This document shows, in pieces, positions 18,299-27,709 of a stretch of 64,000 bases of DNA (position 1 is its first letter; every line of letters starts with the position of its first letter). The stretch lies in assembly GCF_021044585.1 (NCBI RefSeq), contig NZ_CP087998.1, forward strand, positions 2,294,001 to 2,358,000, written 5' to 3'. The position numbers and the translations under genes are program-made. The stretch is from Sulfurimonas sp. HSL-3221. Its GTDB lineage: Bacteria; Campylobacterota; Campylobacteria; Campylobacterales; Sulfurimonadaceae. Below the pieces are notes generated by a model. That model was given only the letters and a program-made list of their open reading frames with translations, had not been told where the DNA came from and searched no databases.

Positions 18299-19093
18299 GT
18301 GAAATTTGTCGCCTTTACATTGATGTTCCTCCTCTCCGTTATCCTGACAGGATGTTTTACCAAACCCGTCCCGCGTGAGAAACTCGTGAAGCAGACGCGT
18401 CTTGCCGTTATCCCCCTTTTCGAGGAAACGCTTGTGTCCGAGTATTTCGGGGTAACGGTTTTCGAGAACACCTCCTTTGAATATGACATTTCATCCTGGG
18501 ACCTCTATGACCTCGTCTATAAAAATGTCACAAAGAAAATCGACCTTTACTCTCCGATGACCGTTGTTGACCTGCATCTCTCCAAGGGCAAACTATTGGA
18601 CATGGCAAAGCGCAAATCGATCGTTGCCGAAAAAGGGTACTTCATCAACGCAGATATGCTCATGGAGAAGATTCAAAACACCCTGTTGAAAAAGAAGATT
18701 GATTACGTGCTAATCATCAAAGGCTGGATGAACCCAAATTTCAGAGTCAGACAGATTCTACGATTTAAAGAGAATGATCTGTTCCTGCTCGACGGGCTTA
18801 ACTTCGGGCTCTATGACACCAAAACACTGGAAGCGGTCAGGATCACCGATAACAATCAGGACCCCGATGCCATTTCAGGCTGTGTCAAATATTCGGAGGT
18901 CGCTTCTTCACCCTTGTGGAAAGACAAAAATCTTCCGCTGAGCTCCGGTGAACTCGGGCAGGTTCAAACGATATTGCAGGACTTTTTAACACAACTGATT
19001 CCGGTCATGCTGAGCAAAATGCATCTGCTTCAGGGGAGCGGATACAAGGAGCTTCCGCAAAAGTACAACTATATGGGGGCCTGTTACATCTAG
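18299..19093 (+). CDS. Lipoprotein of unknown function
   Basis: The 264-residue product has a lipoprotein signal ending in LTGC, with Cys19 as lipidation site. The mature protein is basic and mixed alpha/beta, with segments such as YEITSWDLYD-like aromatic runs and VVDLHLSKGKLLDMA. I recognise no family. The start is GTG at 18299 behind AGAGGT with 7-nt spacing. Its base composition is lower in GC than that of its neighbours, which hints at a different origin. It is monocistronic and convergent with rsmE. Confidence 0.75.
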   Translation: MKFVAFTLMFLLSVILTGCFTKPVPREKLVKQTRLAVIPLFEETLVSEYFGVTVFENTSFEYDISSWDLYDLVYKNVTKKIDLYSPMTVVDLHLSKGKLLDMAKRKSIVAEKGYFINADMLMEKIQNTLLKKKIDYVLIIKGWMNPNFRVRQILRFKENDLFLLDGLNFGLYDTKTLEAVRITDNNQDPDAISGCVKYSEVASSPLWKDKNLPLSSGELGQVQTILQDFLTQLIPVMLSKMHLLQGSGYKELPQKYNYMGACYI

Positions 19094-19104
19094 GGATTCC
19101 CCCC

Positions 19105-19776
19105 TTAAAGCAGGACCTTGGCCGCCACGGCGATGGCGGCGCTCTCGGAGCGGAGGATGAGCGGCGTATCGAAACGAAGCGTTCGGCATGACGCCAGCAG
19201 GGCCCGTTCCGCCTCGCTGAAGCCCCCTTCGCAGCCGATCAGCACCGTATCGATGCCCGCCGTATCCCCCAGCTTCTCTTCGGTGAAATCCATGACGACA
19301 GTCTGGGGGTTCGCCGCCATGAAACTTTCGAGCGAATCCGCCGTCTCCAACGCCATCCACTCGCTGCGTCCGCACTGCTGCATGGAGGCCTCAAGAATGC
19401 GGTTGAAGCGCTCGAAATCGGGCCGGAACTGCCGCTGGCTGCGGTCGCAGGCAATGAAGGAAATCTTCCCTACCCCCATCTCGTTGAGCTGCGGCAACAC
19501 CTTCTCGACGGATTTCGGGTCGATAATGCACCATCCGATATGCAGCGGGCGCGCCGCCGCAATCACGCGGGATTCTTCCGAGACCAGCAGCAGCTCCGCC
19601 CGCCGGCCGTCGCTGTGTTCGAGACGGTAGGTGTACAGTATCCCGCTCTTTTCGGGGTGGCGCAGGGCGACGCTGTCGCCGACGCCGTGGCGTCTGACTT
19701 TTACAATGTATTTGTAGGCCTCCCCCTTGAGGGTGAGCTGCCTCGCCCCCGCCTCGTCGTGGAAGAGGAATCTCAC
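19105..19776 (-). CDS. rsmE: 16S rRNA (uracil1498-N3)-methyltransferase
   Basis: The 223-residue protein has the RsmE layout: an N-terminal PUA-like barrel (MRFLFHDEAG to about 70) and a SPOUT domain with CDRSQRQFRPDFERFNRILEASMQQCGRS, then VLIGCEGGFSEAE and the C-terminal LILRSESAAIAV. It methylates U1498 in helix 44. Its ATG overlaps the stop of the small membrane-protein gene upstream by 4 nt. Confidence 0.93.
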   Translation of the reverse strand: MRFLFHDEAGARQLTLKGEAYKYIVKVRRHGVGDSVALRHPEKSGILYTYRLEHSDGRRAELLLVSEESRVIAAARPLHIGWCIIDPKSVEKVLPQLNEMGVGKISFIACDRSQRQFRPDFERFNRILEASMQQCGRSEWMALETADSLESFMAANPQTVVMDFTEEKLGDTAGIDTVLIGCEGGFSEAERALLASCRTLRFDTPLILRSESAAIAVAAKVLL

Positions 19777-20183
19777 AGAAGGGACATCCAGAGCGTCATC
19801 AGCATCGTCAGGACGAACTCCGCCCCCAGCAGCTTCAGGGCGAATGGGCGGTAGAGTAAGAGCGCCTCGGGCAGTTTCGTCCGCAGCCGCCGGACGGTTT
19901 TGTAACGGCGTGCTTCGAGCACGATCAGCACGACGGTGATCATGATCATTGCGATATTCTCAAGGCTGAACGAGAGGTGCTTTGCCGCCATCATGACGAC
20001 ACCGGTGAACGCCATCGCCGCGATCGCCATCACCGAAAAAGGCATGACGATCCGTGCACGCCGGACGTAATCGGGGGCCTGCACCGCGAACTGGAGCATG
20101 GCGGCGTTGAAGACGATTATGCCGAGCCACACCAGGACAAAGCCGAAATGCAGCTGCAGACTCATGCTGTACATTGTTTCCAT
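19773..20183 (-). CDS. Small membrane protein with four helices, unknown function
   Basis: The 136-residue protein has about four membrane segments (near 8-28, 48-70, 75-90 and 113-135). The pattern LHFGFVLVWLGIIVFNAAM is like that of CopD/DUF-type small membrane proteins with a helix-borne His, but I do not claim the family. Starts at 20183 or 20174 are both possible; GGAAAC stands before the second. It is translationally coupled to rsmE and divergent from moeA. Confidence 0.65.
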   Translation of the reverse strand: METMYSMSLQLHFGFVLVWLGIIVFNAAMLQFAVQAPDYVRRARIVMPFSVMAIAAMAFTGVVMMAAKHLSFSLENIAMIMITVVLIVLEARRYKTVRRLRTKLPEALLLYRPFALKLLGAEFVLTMLMTLWMSLL

Positions 20184-20236
20184 AATCCGGATTTTACCCC
20201 ACTTTATCTATAATCGAACCAAAAAAGAGTCTATCC

Positions 20237-21463
20237 ATGCCCGTTACCGTCGAAGAAGCCCTCGCGCGCATTCACGCTCACCGCCCGAAGCTGCGCCGCG
20301 AATTCATTCCCATCGAGGAGGCCATCGGTCGGGTGCTGGCCCAGGACATCACGGCCCGCTACAACCTTCCCCCCTTCGACAACTCCGCGATGGACGGGTA
20401 CGCCGTCATCTGCTCCGATGCGGGCAAACGTGTGCTCGCCGAGCATACGATCTTTGCGGGAGACCGGGAGCAGATCCGTATCGCGGAGGGTCAGGCCGCA
20501 CGGATTATGACCGGGGCGCGTATCCCTGAAGGGACCGAGTGCATCGTCCCCATCGAGGAGGTCACCGTGGAAGGTGACCATGTCGCCCTCCCCTCTCCTT
20601 TGAGAGCGGGCCAGCACATCCGGCTCTGCGGCGAGGATATCCAGACCGACGACACGCTGCTGACATCGGGCGATACCCTCTCGGCCTACCACATTACCCT
20701 GCTTGCGTCCCAGGGGATCACCCACGTCTGCGTCTACCACCGTCCGAGGGTCGCCATTTTCGCCTCGGGGAGCGAACTGAAGATGCACCACGAGCAGGTC
20801 GCCCCCTACCAGCTCTACAACACCAACTCCCCGACCTTTGCGGCCCGGGCGGCGGAGCTGGAGTGCGACGTCCATTTCGTCGGGACGGCGGCCGATACGC
20901 TCGACGCCCTGCTCGAACATATCGACAGTGCTTTGCAGAGCGACCTCATCATTACCAGCGGCGGCGTCAGTGTCGGGGACGCGGACTACACCAAGGAGGC
21001 TTTTGCCCACTTCAGCTTCACGCCGCTTTTTGAAAAGGTCGACCTCAAGCCGGGGAAACCGACGACGGTCGGTACCATCGGCGACACGCTGGTGCTCAAC
21101 CTGCCGGGCAACCCGATGGCGGCCGCCCTCTGTTTTGAACTGTTCGGACAGGCCCTGATTGCCTCGCTCAGCGGGACAAACACCCCCTTCCACAACAGCA
21201 TCACGGCCAGGATGAAACACGCCTACAACGTCCGCCCGGGCCGCCGGACGCTGCTGCCGGGCTATTATGACGGAAACCACTTCACCGTCTGCGAGAAGTT
21301 CGCGCCGGGGATGATCACGCCGCTGGCCCTCTCGAACGGCTTTATCATGCTTGACGAAGCCTGCAGTGCCGTCGCCCAAGAGGCCGAGGTACGCTTTATC
21401 CCGACACGCTTCGTCTGGCGGAGCGGCAGCGCCGTTTCCCTGGTGAGTGCACCGGAGGCGTAA
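20237..21463 (+). CDS. moeA: Molybdopterin molybdotransferase
   Basis: The 408-residue enzyme inserts molybdate into adenylated molybdopterin. It shows the domain III entry NLPPFDNSAMDGYAV, MTGARIPEGTECIV, the MPT-binding TSGGVSVGDADYTKE, KPGKPTTVG and LPGNPMAAALCF, and a C-terminal domain IV (about 335-408). Length and motifs are normal. It would serve the molybdoenzymes at both 1-0.9 kb and 9-11 kb of this window. Some Campylobacterota have two MoeA copies; whether this is the only one is unknown. Confidence 0.95.
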   Translation: MPVTVEEALARIHAHRPKLRREFIPIEEAIGRVLAQDITARYNLPPFDNSAMDGYAVICSDAGKRVLAEHTIFAGDREQIRIAEGQAARIMTGARIPEGTECIVPIEEVTVEGDHVALPSPLRAGQHIRLCGEDIQTDDTLLTSGDTLSAYHITLLASQGITHVCVYHRPRVAIFASGSELKMHHEQVAPYQLYNTNSPTFAARAAELECDVHFVGTAADTLDALLEHIDSALQSDLIITSGGVSVGDADYTKEAFAHFSFTPLFEKVDLKPGKPTTVGTIGDTLVLNLPGNPMAAALCFELFGQALIASLSGTNTPFHNSITARMKHAYNVRPGRRTLLPGYYDGNHFTVCEKFAPGMITPLALSNGFIMLDEACSAVAQEAEVRFIPTRFVWRSGSAVSLVSAPEA

Positions 21464-21468
21464 TCGCT

Positions 21469-22659
21469 TCAGCCCTCCGGCGTCTCCTCCTGTTTCGTCT
21501 TTTTCAAAACCGCCGAAAGGTAAAGCGCCCCCACGACGCCCGAAACCAGCGACCCCATCAAAATCCCGATCCGCTCGTCAACCAGCGAGAAACAGATCCC
21601 TTCGCTGCATTCAAAGGCCAGCGAACCGATAAAAAGACTCATCGTGAAACCGATCCCGCCGAGAATGGCGACCCCGAAAAGCTGCGCGTTCGTCACCCCC
21701 TCGGGGAGTTGGCCAAGCCGCAGCGCCACGGCCAGCCGGCTGAAGAGAAAGATACCGATGCTTTTGCCGAAAAAGAGCCCCGCCGCGATGCCGACGGTGA
21801 CGGAGTGCATGAAGTCGCTTGCGGAAACGCTGCCGAAGCTGACCCCCGTGTTGACGAACGCGAAAAGGGGGAGGATGATGTAATTGACTGGCGCATGCAG
21901 GGAGTGCTCCAGGTCGTGGAAGCTCTCCCGGTTGCCGCGCAGGGGGATCAGCAGCCCCAGAACGACCCCCGCGATGGTGGCGTGCACCCCCGATTTCAGC
22001 ACGGCGGCCCACATGATCAGCCCGATCAGAATGTAAAACGTATTGTTCGTCACACCGCGCAGGTTCATAAACAGCAGGATCAGCGCCATCGTCATCGCCG
22101 TGCCGAGTGCGGCCAGGGAGAGACCGTGCCCGTAAAAGAGAGCGATCACGATAATGGCCCCAAGGTCGTCGATGATCGCCAGGGCCAGCAGAAAGACCTT
22201 CAGCGCCGGCGGTACCCGGCTGCCCAGCAGTGACAAAATGCCCAGTGCGAACGCGATGTCCGTCGCCATCGGAATCGCCCACCCTTTCATCGCCCCTTCG
22301 TCTCCGGCATTCAACATGCCGTAGATCAGGGCCGGGACAAGCATCCCCCCGATGGCGGCGAAGGCCGGCAGCGCGACCTTGGAACGTTCCTGCAGACTCC
22401 CCTCCAGCACTTCGCGCTTGATCTCGAGGCCCACCATGAAAAAGAAGACCGCCATCAGGCCGTCGTTGATCCAGAGCAGCAGCGGCTTGGCGATCGCGAA
22501 TTCGTCGAAACTGATCACGACGGGGATACTGAGGAAATAGCTGTAAAAACTGTGCAGCGGGGAGTTGGCCATCGCCAGCGCCATCACCGTCGAAACGATC
22601 AGCAGCACGCCAATCGCGGATTCGCGCTTCAAAAACTGAAGCAGTGTCTCATTTCGCAT
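21469..22659 (-). CDS. nhaA: Na+/H+ antiporter NhaA
   Basis: The 396-residue protein has about twelve membrane helices and the NhaA signatures VGLEIKREVLEGSLQ, GGMLVPALIY, the ion-binding ALAIIDDLGAIIVIALFY with paired aspartates, and GGIGFTMSLFIGSLAF. It exchanges cytosolic Na+ for periplasmic H+ for pH and salt balance. AAAGGAGC precedes ATGATG; the second ATG (22659) is better spaced. A longer frame from 22707 lacks a ribosome site. It overlaps the sensor kinase gene end by 11 nt. Confidence 0.95.
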   Translation of the reverse strand: MRNETLLQFLKRESAIGVLLIVSTVMALAMANSPLHSFYSYFLSIPVVISFDEFAIAKPLLLWINDGLMAVFFFMVGLEIKREVLEGSLQERSKVALPAFAAIGGMLVPALIYGMLNAGDEGAMKGWAIPMATDIAFALGILSLLGSRVPPALKVFLLALAIIDDLGAIIVIALFYGHGLSLAALGTAMTMALILLFMNLRGVTNNTFYILIGLIMWAAVLKSGVHATIAGVVLGLLIPLRGNRESFHDLEHSLHAPVNYIILPLFAFVNTGVSFGSVSASDFMHSVTVGIAAGLFFGKSIGIFLFSRLAVALRLGQLPEGVTNAQLFGVAILGGIGFTMSLFIGSLAFECSEGICFSLVDERIGILMGSLVSGVVGALYLSAVLKKTKQEETPEG

Positions 22660-24601
22660 CATGCTCCTTTTGTGGCAGTTCGAGTATAAAGCAGGCGCCG
22701 GCACCACGGTTCTGGACGCTGACGCCCCCGTTCATGCTCTTCTCCATAATCGTCTTGACCATGTAGAGCCCTATCCCCGTTCCCTGGGACTTGAATTTTG
22801 TCGTGAAATAGGGGTCGAAGACCCGGTCGATGATGTCGTCGGCCACCCCGCCGCCGTTGTCACAGACGGCCACCATGATCATCGTCCCGCCTGTCTGTAC
22901 CCGGATGGTGACCTGCGGCTTTTTCGTCCCGTGTTCGAGCATGGCGTCTTTCGCATTGTTCAGAAGATTGAGCATCACCTGGGAAAATTCGTTCTCATGC
23001 CCCAATGCCCCCGGCCGTCCGTCGCATTTGAGATCGATGCCGATATTGTAGCGGTTCAGTGTCGGTCTGAAGAGCTCCAGCACCTTTTCGATGGCCCCGC
23101 AGATACAGAAATTTTCCCGCGCCCGGTTGGGCATGAAGAAAGTGCGAAAATCGTCAATCGTATGCGTCATGTACTCCATCAGCGTTTCCGACTGCTCCTG
23201 GTAGGTCTGCATCTTCTTCTCGTTGAGGTTCCCCAGCTGATATTCAAAGAAGATATTGCTCTGGATCAGGGAGAGCTGGTTGAGGGGCTGCCGCCACTGG
23301 TGGGCGATATTCTCGATCATCTCCCCCATGGCTGCCTGCCGCGACTGCAGGATCATGATCCGGTCCTTCTCGCGGAGTTCATCGACCTTGAGGGCGATCT
23401 TCGCCTGGAGCTGTTCGTTGAACTCCCGCAGTTTCGCCAGGTGCTCATGTTTCATCATATTGATGCGGTCCGCCAGGGCGAAGGAGAGCAAGATCATCTG
23501 GATCAGCGAACCGGCCTGCTGCGTATAGAGCATCACCGGGTGCGTCGGCACCACGCCGAGCTGGTTCAGCGCGACGAGAATGGTCGCCAGCAGAAACACG
23601 ATCCAGCCGGCGAGGTAGTAGCGGGCGGCGTGGTAGTTGGGCAGTACTTTGATCCCGGCGTAGATCAATACCCAGGGGATGATCGCACTCCACACCGCCG
23701 CCGCCGTGACCGCCGTGTGGTAATCAAGCAGCAATACGGAGAGCACCCCAAGGAAGGAGAGGAACTCCGCAAACGCGATGATGCGTTCCGCCTGCGGGGC
23801 ATAACGTTTCAGTACCAGAAAGTAGCGGGCAAATCGGAACCCGAACATCGCCGAGAAAAAGATGAAAAAGGCCAGGCCGCTGTTCGCCATCCAGACATTG
23901 CCCGGCCAGAACCACTCCGGCCCCAATCCGTCGAAATTGAGCTGGAAGAGCATGTAGCTGGCCAAAAAGGCGAGGTAGTTGAAATAGTGGATCTCGCGGA
24001 CGAAGATGTACAGCACCATGTTGTAAACGAGCAGCAGCAGCATGACCCCGTAAAAGAGTCCGAAAAGCAGGTTGGAAAAGGACTCGTCCCGATACGCTCC
24101 CGAAAGCTGCTCAACCGTCAGGGGAATCTGCAGGGCCCCCTGAGTTTTGACCTGAAGAAGATAGGAGGTCGTTCCCTCCGTCAGGGGCAGTTTTTCCCAG
24201 AACATACGGCTGGCATAGGCGCGCGGCGCATTCACCGTATCGCCGTCTCGGCTCAGCCGCGTCAAGCCGTCCGTATCAATGCGGTAGAGAGTATATTCGT
24301 CAATGTGGGAGTTCCCGATGCTGAGGATCCACTCGGTTTGGTCCCCCACGGGACGGGTGAGCGCGAACTGTATCCAGATGGGCTTCTCGACAAAACCAAA
24401 GTTGTAGATGGCGCTCTCTGCCGGTTGGAACCGCGCCGTCTGTTCCAGAATCATTGCGGGCGGAAACGAGGTGTTGGTTTCGATCAGGTACGTGCTGTGG
24501 GGGACAATATTGATCGCGCCGCTTTGCGAGGCATCTAGGACGATACCGCCTGCAACGGCATGCAGCGACAGCAGCAATGCGATGAAGATTGTACGGAGCA
24601 T
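22649..24601 (-). CDS. 7TMR-DISM sensor histidine kinase
   Basis: The 650-residue protein has a signal peptide, a periplasmic jelly-roll-like sensor (7TMR-DISMED2, about 25-175), seven membrane helices (about 180-385), a coiled coil (385-425), a HisKA-like segment GEMIENIAHQWRQPLNQLSL with the phospho-accepting His, and an ATPase domain with VAVCDNGGGV and GTGIGLYMVKTIME. The periplasmic fold suggests binding of a carbohydrate or other small ligand. No response regulator is adjacent, so it is an orphan. Its coupling to nhaA suggests, weakly, a link to ion or envelope stress. Confidence 0.88.
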   Translation of the reverse strand: MLRTIFIALLLSLHAVAGGIVLDASQSGAINIVPHSTYLIETNTSFPPAMILEQTARFQPAESAIYNFGFVEKPIWIQFALTRPVGDQTEWILSIGNSHIDEYTLYRIDTDGLTRLSRDGDTVNAPRAYASRMFWEKLPLTEGTTSYLLQVKTQGALQIPLTVEQLSGAYRDESFSNLLFGLFYGVMLLLLVYNMVLYIFVREIHYFNYLAFLASYMLFQLNFDGLGPEWFWPGNVWMANSGLAFFIFFSAMFGFRFARYFLVLKRYAPQAERIIAFAEFLSFLGVLSVLLLDYHTAVTAAAVWSAIIPWVLIYAGIKVLPNYHAARYYLAGWIVFLLATILVALNQLGVVPTHPVMLYTQQAGSLIQMILLSFALADRINMMKHEHLAKLREFNEQLQAKIALKVDELREKDRIMILQSRQAAMGEMIENIAHQWRQPLNQLSLIQSNIFFEYQLGNLNEKKMQTYQEQSETLMEYMTHTIDDFRTFFMPNRARENFCICGAIEKVLELFRPTLNRYNIGIDLKCDGRPGALGHENEFSQVMLNLLNNAKDAMLEHGTKKPQVTIRVQTGGTMIMVAVCDNGGGVADDIIDRVFDPYFTTKFKSQGTGIGLYMVKTIMEKSMNGGVSVQNRGAGACFILELPQKEHDAK

Positions 24602-24683
24602 GCGTCCCTTCCCACGTGATAATAGGGGTTATTATAGGACGAAATGTTAAAAAGGGGGGTAAAGCGCCCGCAGGCGCCGGAAG

Positions 24684-26606
24684 TTATGAGAGCTGCGCGG
24701 TGACAGCGTCTGCAGTAAAGCCGAACTTCTTGAAAAGTTCGCCGGCCGGTGCGCTGGCGCCGAAAGAGTCCATGCCGATCACCGTGTCGGCGAAGCGGTA
24801 CCACTCCATGCCCCGGGCCGCTTCGATGGCGACGGTCTTCGTTCCCGGCTTGATGATGCCGTCGATATAGGCAGCATCCTGTTCGAGGAAGAGGTCGAAA
24901 CACGGGACGCTGACCACATTGGCTTTGACACCCTTCGCCGCCAGTTGCGCTTTGACCTCGACGGCCAGCCCGACTTCCGAACCTGACGCCATCAGCGTCA
25001 TCGTCGCATCGGCCTCCTCGCTCAGCAGGTAACCGCCCTGCGCCGCGCTCCCCTTTGCCGGAGCGTCGAGCAGCGGGAGGTTCTGGCGGGAACAGACAAA
25101 CGCGGACGGCGCGTCGGTTTTTGCCAGTGCCCACTTCCAGGCCTCAACGTTCTCGTTGCCGTCCGCCGGACGCCAGACATAGAAGTTCGGCAGCGCGCGG
25201 AACTGTCCCAGGTGTTCGATCGGCTGGTGCGTCGGTCCGTCTTCGCCGACGCCGATGCTGTCGTGGGTCCAGATAAAGAAATGCTGGATGCCGCTCAACG
25301 CCGCGATACGCGCCGCCGGCTTCATGTAATCGCTGAAGACGAAGAAGGTCGCGCTAAAGGGCATCAGCGGGCCGTAAAGCGCCATCGCATTCGTGATCGC
25401 CCCCATCGCGTGTTCGCGGATACCGAAGTGGATGTTCTTGCCGCGGGGGAACTCGCCCAGATCTTTCAGTTCGGTTTTGTTGGACGGACCGAGGTCCGCC
25501 GAACCGCCGAGGAAACCGGGGATCGCCTTGGCGACAGCGTTGAGGATCTTCCCGTTCGTGCTGCGCGTCGCGTCGGCTTTGTCGAATTCCGGCCACTGGA
25601 TACGGGTAAAGTCAGGGTTGTTCAGGGCGCCCAGCGCTTCGTTCTGCTCAACGAGCGGCAGGGTGGCAAGGCGGTGTTTCCACTCGCGCTCGGCCAAGTC
25701 GCCCGCTTCGACGGCACAGCGGAAACGCGCCAGGACATCTTCGTCGACCTGGAATGCTTCATTGGGGTTAAACCCGCAGTTCGTCTTCGCCTCGCAGATG
25801 ATCTCCTCGCCCAGTGGTGCGCCGTGGGAGTGGTGGGAGCCTTCCATCTCGCACGCCCCTTTGGCGATCGTCGTATCGGCAATAACGAGCACAGGCTTCA
25901 TGCGCGTCTTCGCTTCGGTGATGACGGCATCGATCGCCTCGTAGTCGTGGCCGTCCACTTCAAGAACGTCCCACCCCTGCGATTCAAAGCGCTGGGCGAC
26001 GTTTTCGCTGAGGCTCAGATCCGTAGAACCCTCGATCGTGATACGGTTGGAGTCGTAGATCAGGATCAGGTTGTCGAGCTTGTTGTGTCCGGCGATGGAA
26101 CACGCCTCGTAGCTGATCCCCTCTTCCAGGTCCCCATCGCCGCAAAGGCAGTAGACGTGGTGGTCGATCACCTTGGCGGTCTCGGAGTTGACCTGGGCGC
26201 CGACGTATTTGGAGGCCATCGCGAAACCGACGGCGTTCGCGACACCCTGCCCCAGCGGGCCGGTCGTGATCTCGATCCCTTCGGTGTGACCGTACTCAGG
26301 GTGGCCCGGCGTCTTGGAATCAAGCTGGCGGAACTGTTTGAGGTCCTCGATCTCGAGCCCGTAGCCCCAAAGGTAGTAGAGCGAATAGATCAGGCCCGTC
26401 GCATGGCCGCCGGAGAAGACGAGGCGGTCGCGGTTGAGCCACTTCGGGTTCTTGGGGTTGTGGTTGAGGTGCTCGGAAAGCACGACGGCGATGTCCGCAA
26501 GACCCATCGGGGCACCCGGGTGGCCGGAGTTCGCCTTCTGGACCATGTCGGCCGCAAGGAAACGGATCGTATTCGCCATTTTGGCGCGCATCGTATTGTC
26601 GCTCAT
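24684..26606 (-). CDS. tkt: Transketolase
   Basis: The 640-residue ThDP enzyme of the pentose phosphate and Calvin-type pathways shows NSGHPGAPMG, the ThDP/Mg motif GDGDLEEGISYEA with NRITIEG, the substrate loop STNGKILNAVA, and HDSIGVGEDGPTHQPIEHL. The frame opens at 26627, but AAGG lies 6 nt before the ATG at 26606, which I take as the start. It is the last gene of the run ferredoxin-panD-ybaB-ispA-tkt, after a 170-nt gap holding a dispersed repeat. Confidence 0.95.
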   Translation of the reverse strand: MSDNTMRAKMANTIRFLAADMVQKANSGHPGAPMGLADIAVVLSEHLNHNPKNPKWLNRDRLVFSGGHATGLIYSLYYLWGYGLEIEDLKQFRQLDSKTPGHPEYGHTEGIEITTGPLGQGVANAVGFAMASKYVGAQVNSETAKVIDHHVYCLCGDGDLEEGISYEACSIAGHNKLDNLILIYDSNRITIEGSTDLSLSENVAQRFESQGWDVLEVDGHDYEAIDAVITEAKTRMKPVLVIADTTIAKGACEMEGSHHSHGAPLGEEIICEAKTNCGFNPNEAFQVDEDVLARFRCAVEAGDLAEREWKHRLATLPLVEQNEALGALNNPDFTRIQWPEFDKADATRSTNGKILNAVAKAIPGFLGGSADLGPSNKTELKDLGEFPRGKNIHFGIREHAMGAITNAMALYGPLMPFSATFFVFSDYMKPAARIAALSGIQHFFIWTHDSIGVGEDGPTHQPIEHLGQFRALPNFYVWRPADGNENVEAWKWALAKTDAPSAFVCSRQNLPLLDAPAKGSAAQGGYLLSEEADATMTLMASGSEVGLAVEVKAQLAAKGVKANVVSVPCFDLFLEQDAAYIDGIIKPGTKTVAIEAARGMEWYRFADTVIGMDSFGASAPAGELFKKFGFTADAVTAQLS

Positions 26607-26689
26607 TGTCATCCTTGTTGAATTCATTTATGTCGATTAATATAGCTCAACGTTTATCTACTTTACACGTCACCGGAGCTCGGCCCCGG

Positions 26690-26790
26690 CAACTACGCTG
26701 ACGCTGTGTCCGCTGTCCTCACTAGCGCTGCGAAATTCCGCTACGCTACATCGGCAGCGGGCCCTCGCGCAGATAAACCGCGCTGACTTT
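26690..26790. repeat. Intergenic dispersed repeat, copy A
   Basis: This GC-rich spacer between ispA and tkt shares two ordered blocks with 46720-46810. CTACGCTgACGCTGTGT starts at 26693 and at 46725 (one change), and GCGCAGATaAACCGCGCTG starts at 26767 and 46790 (one change). The spacing is 74 and 65 nt. It has no open reading frame. Confidence 0.55.
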
Positions 26791-26797
26791 GCATATG

Positions 26798-27643
26798 TCA
26801 CTTATGCCGATTGATGTAATGCAAAAGCATCGGTGAGAGTTCGTCATACAAACGCTCATCGAAACTTTTAAGCCGTTCGGTCAGATCGTCGGCCAGTTTG
26901 TCGGCCTCCGCCATGGCACCGTCGAGGCCCAGAAGGGTCACGAAGCTGTTCTTCGCCTCGTCGTTGTTCGTCGTTTTTCCCGCCTCTTCGCTTGTCTGGG
27001 TCACGTCGAGGATGTCGTCCTGGATCTGGAAGAGCAGCCCCAGGTCGATCCCGAAACCGTACAGCGGCGCTTCGAGGGCCTTCTGGCCGGCAATGACCGC
27101 TCCCATCTGCAGGGCGCACGCGATCAGCTTCGCCGTTTTGTTCGTGTGCAGGAACTTCACCTCGTCAAGGGCGAGCTTCGTATGCTCGAAGGTGCAGTCG
27201 ATCGCCTGCCCGAGCACCATCCCGTCGCTGCCGCCGTTCTTGGCGAGCAGGTTGATCAGTTTCACCCGTGTCCGGTCCGAAAAAGGCGCCTCGGAGAGCA
27301 CTTCGAACGCATGGGTGTTGAGGGCGTCGCCGACCAGGATCGCCGTCACCTCGTCGTAGCGGGTGTGCAGGGTCGGGAAGCCGCGGCGCAGGTCCGCGTC
27401 GTCCATCGCCGGCAGGTCGTCGTGGATCAGCGAATAGGTGTGCAGCATCTCGATGGCCAGCGCTGCATGGTTGGCCGCCTCGATCAGCAGCGGGTTGAAA
27501 GAGCGTACTACCCCCAGCAGCAGCGCCGGGCGGAAGCGCTTGCCTCCGGCGGTCAGCATCAGCGAGAGGGCGGTGTCATAGTGGGGGTGAAAACTCTCCG
27601 CACGGGGCAGATTGTCCTGTAAAAAGCGTTCAAACTCTTCCAT
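26798..27643 (-). CDS. ispA: Polyprenyl (farnesyl/geranylgeranyl) diphosphate synthase
   Basis: The 281-residue trans-prenyltransferase has both Asp-rich motifs: LIHDDLPAMDDADLRRG (first, DDxxD plus extension) and QIQDDILDVTQ (second). GGKRFRP near the N-terminus binds diphosphate. The two-residue insertion in the first motif and the length suggest the farnesyl type of bacteria. It supplies precursors for quinones, undecaprenyl phosphate and hopanoid-like lipids. It lies between ybaB and tkt. Confidence 0.9.
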   Translation of the reverse strand: MEEFERFLQDNLPRAESFHPHYDTALSLMLTAGGKRFRPALLLGVVRSFNPLLIEAANHAALAIEMLHTYSLIHDDLPAMDDADLRRGFPTLHTRYDEVTAILVGDALNTHAFEVLSEAPFSDRTRVKLINLLAKNGGSDGMVLGQAIDCTFEHTKLALDEVKFLHTNKTAKLIACALQMGAVIAGQKALEAPLYGFGIDLGLLFQIQDDILDVTQTSEEAGKTTNNDEAKNSFVTLLGLDGAMAEADKLADDLTERLKSFDERLYDELSPMLLHYINRHK

Positions 27644-27709
27644 ACGTCTTCCGTGCGGTTTAATAGCGAAATGGTAACATGATTTTATACAAAGGGAGGT
27701 TATGCCGGG

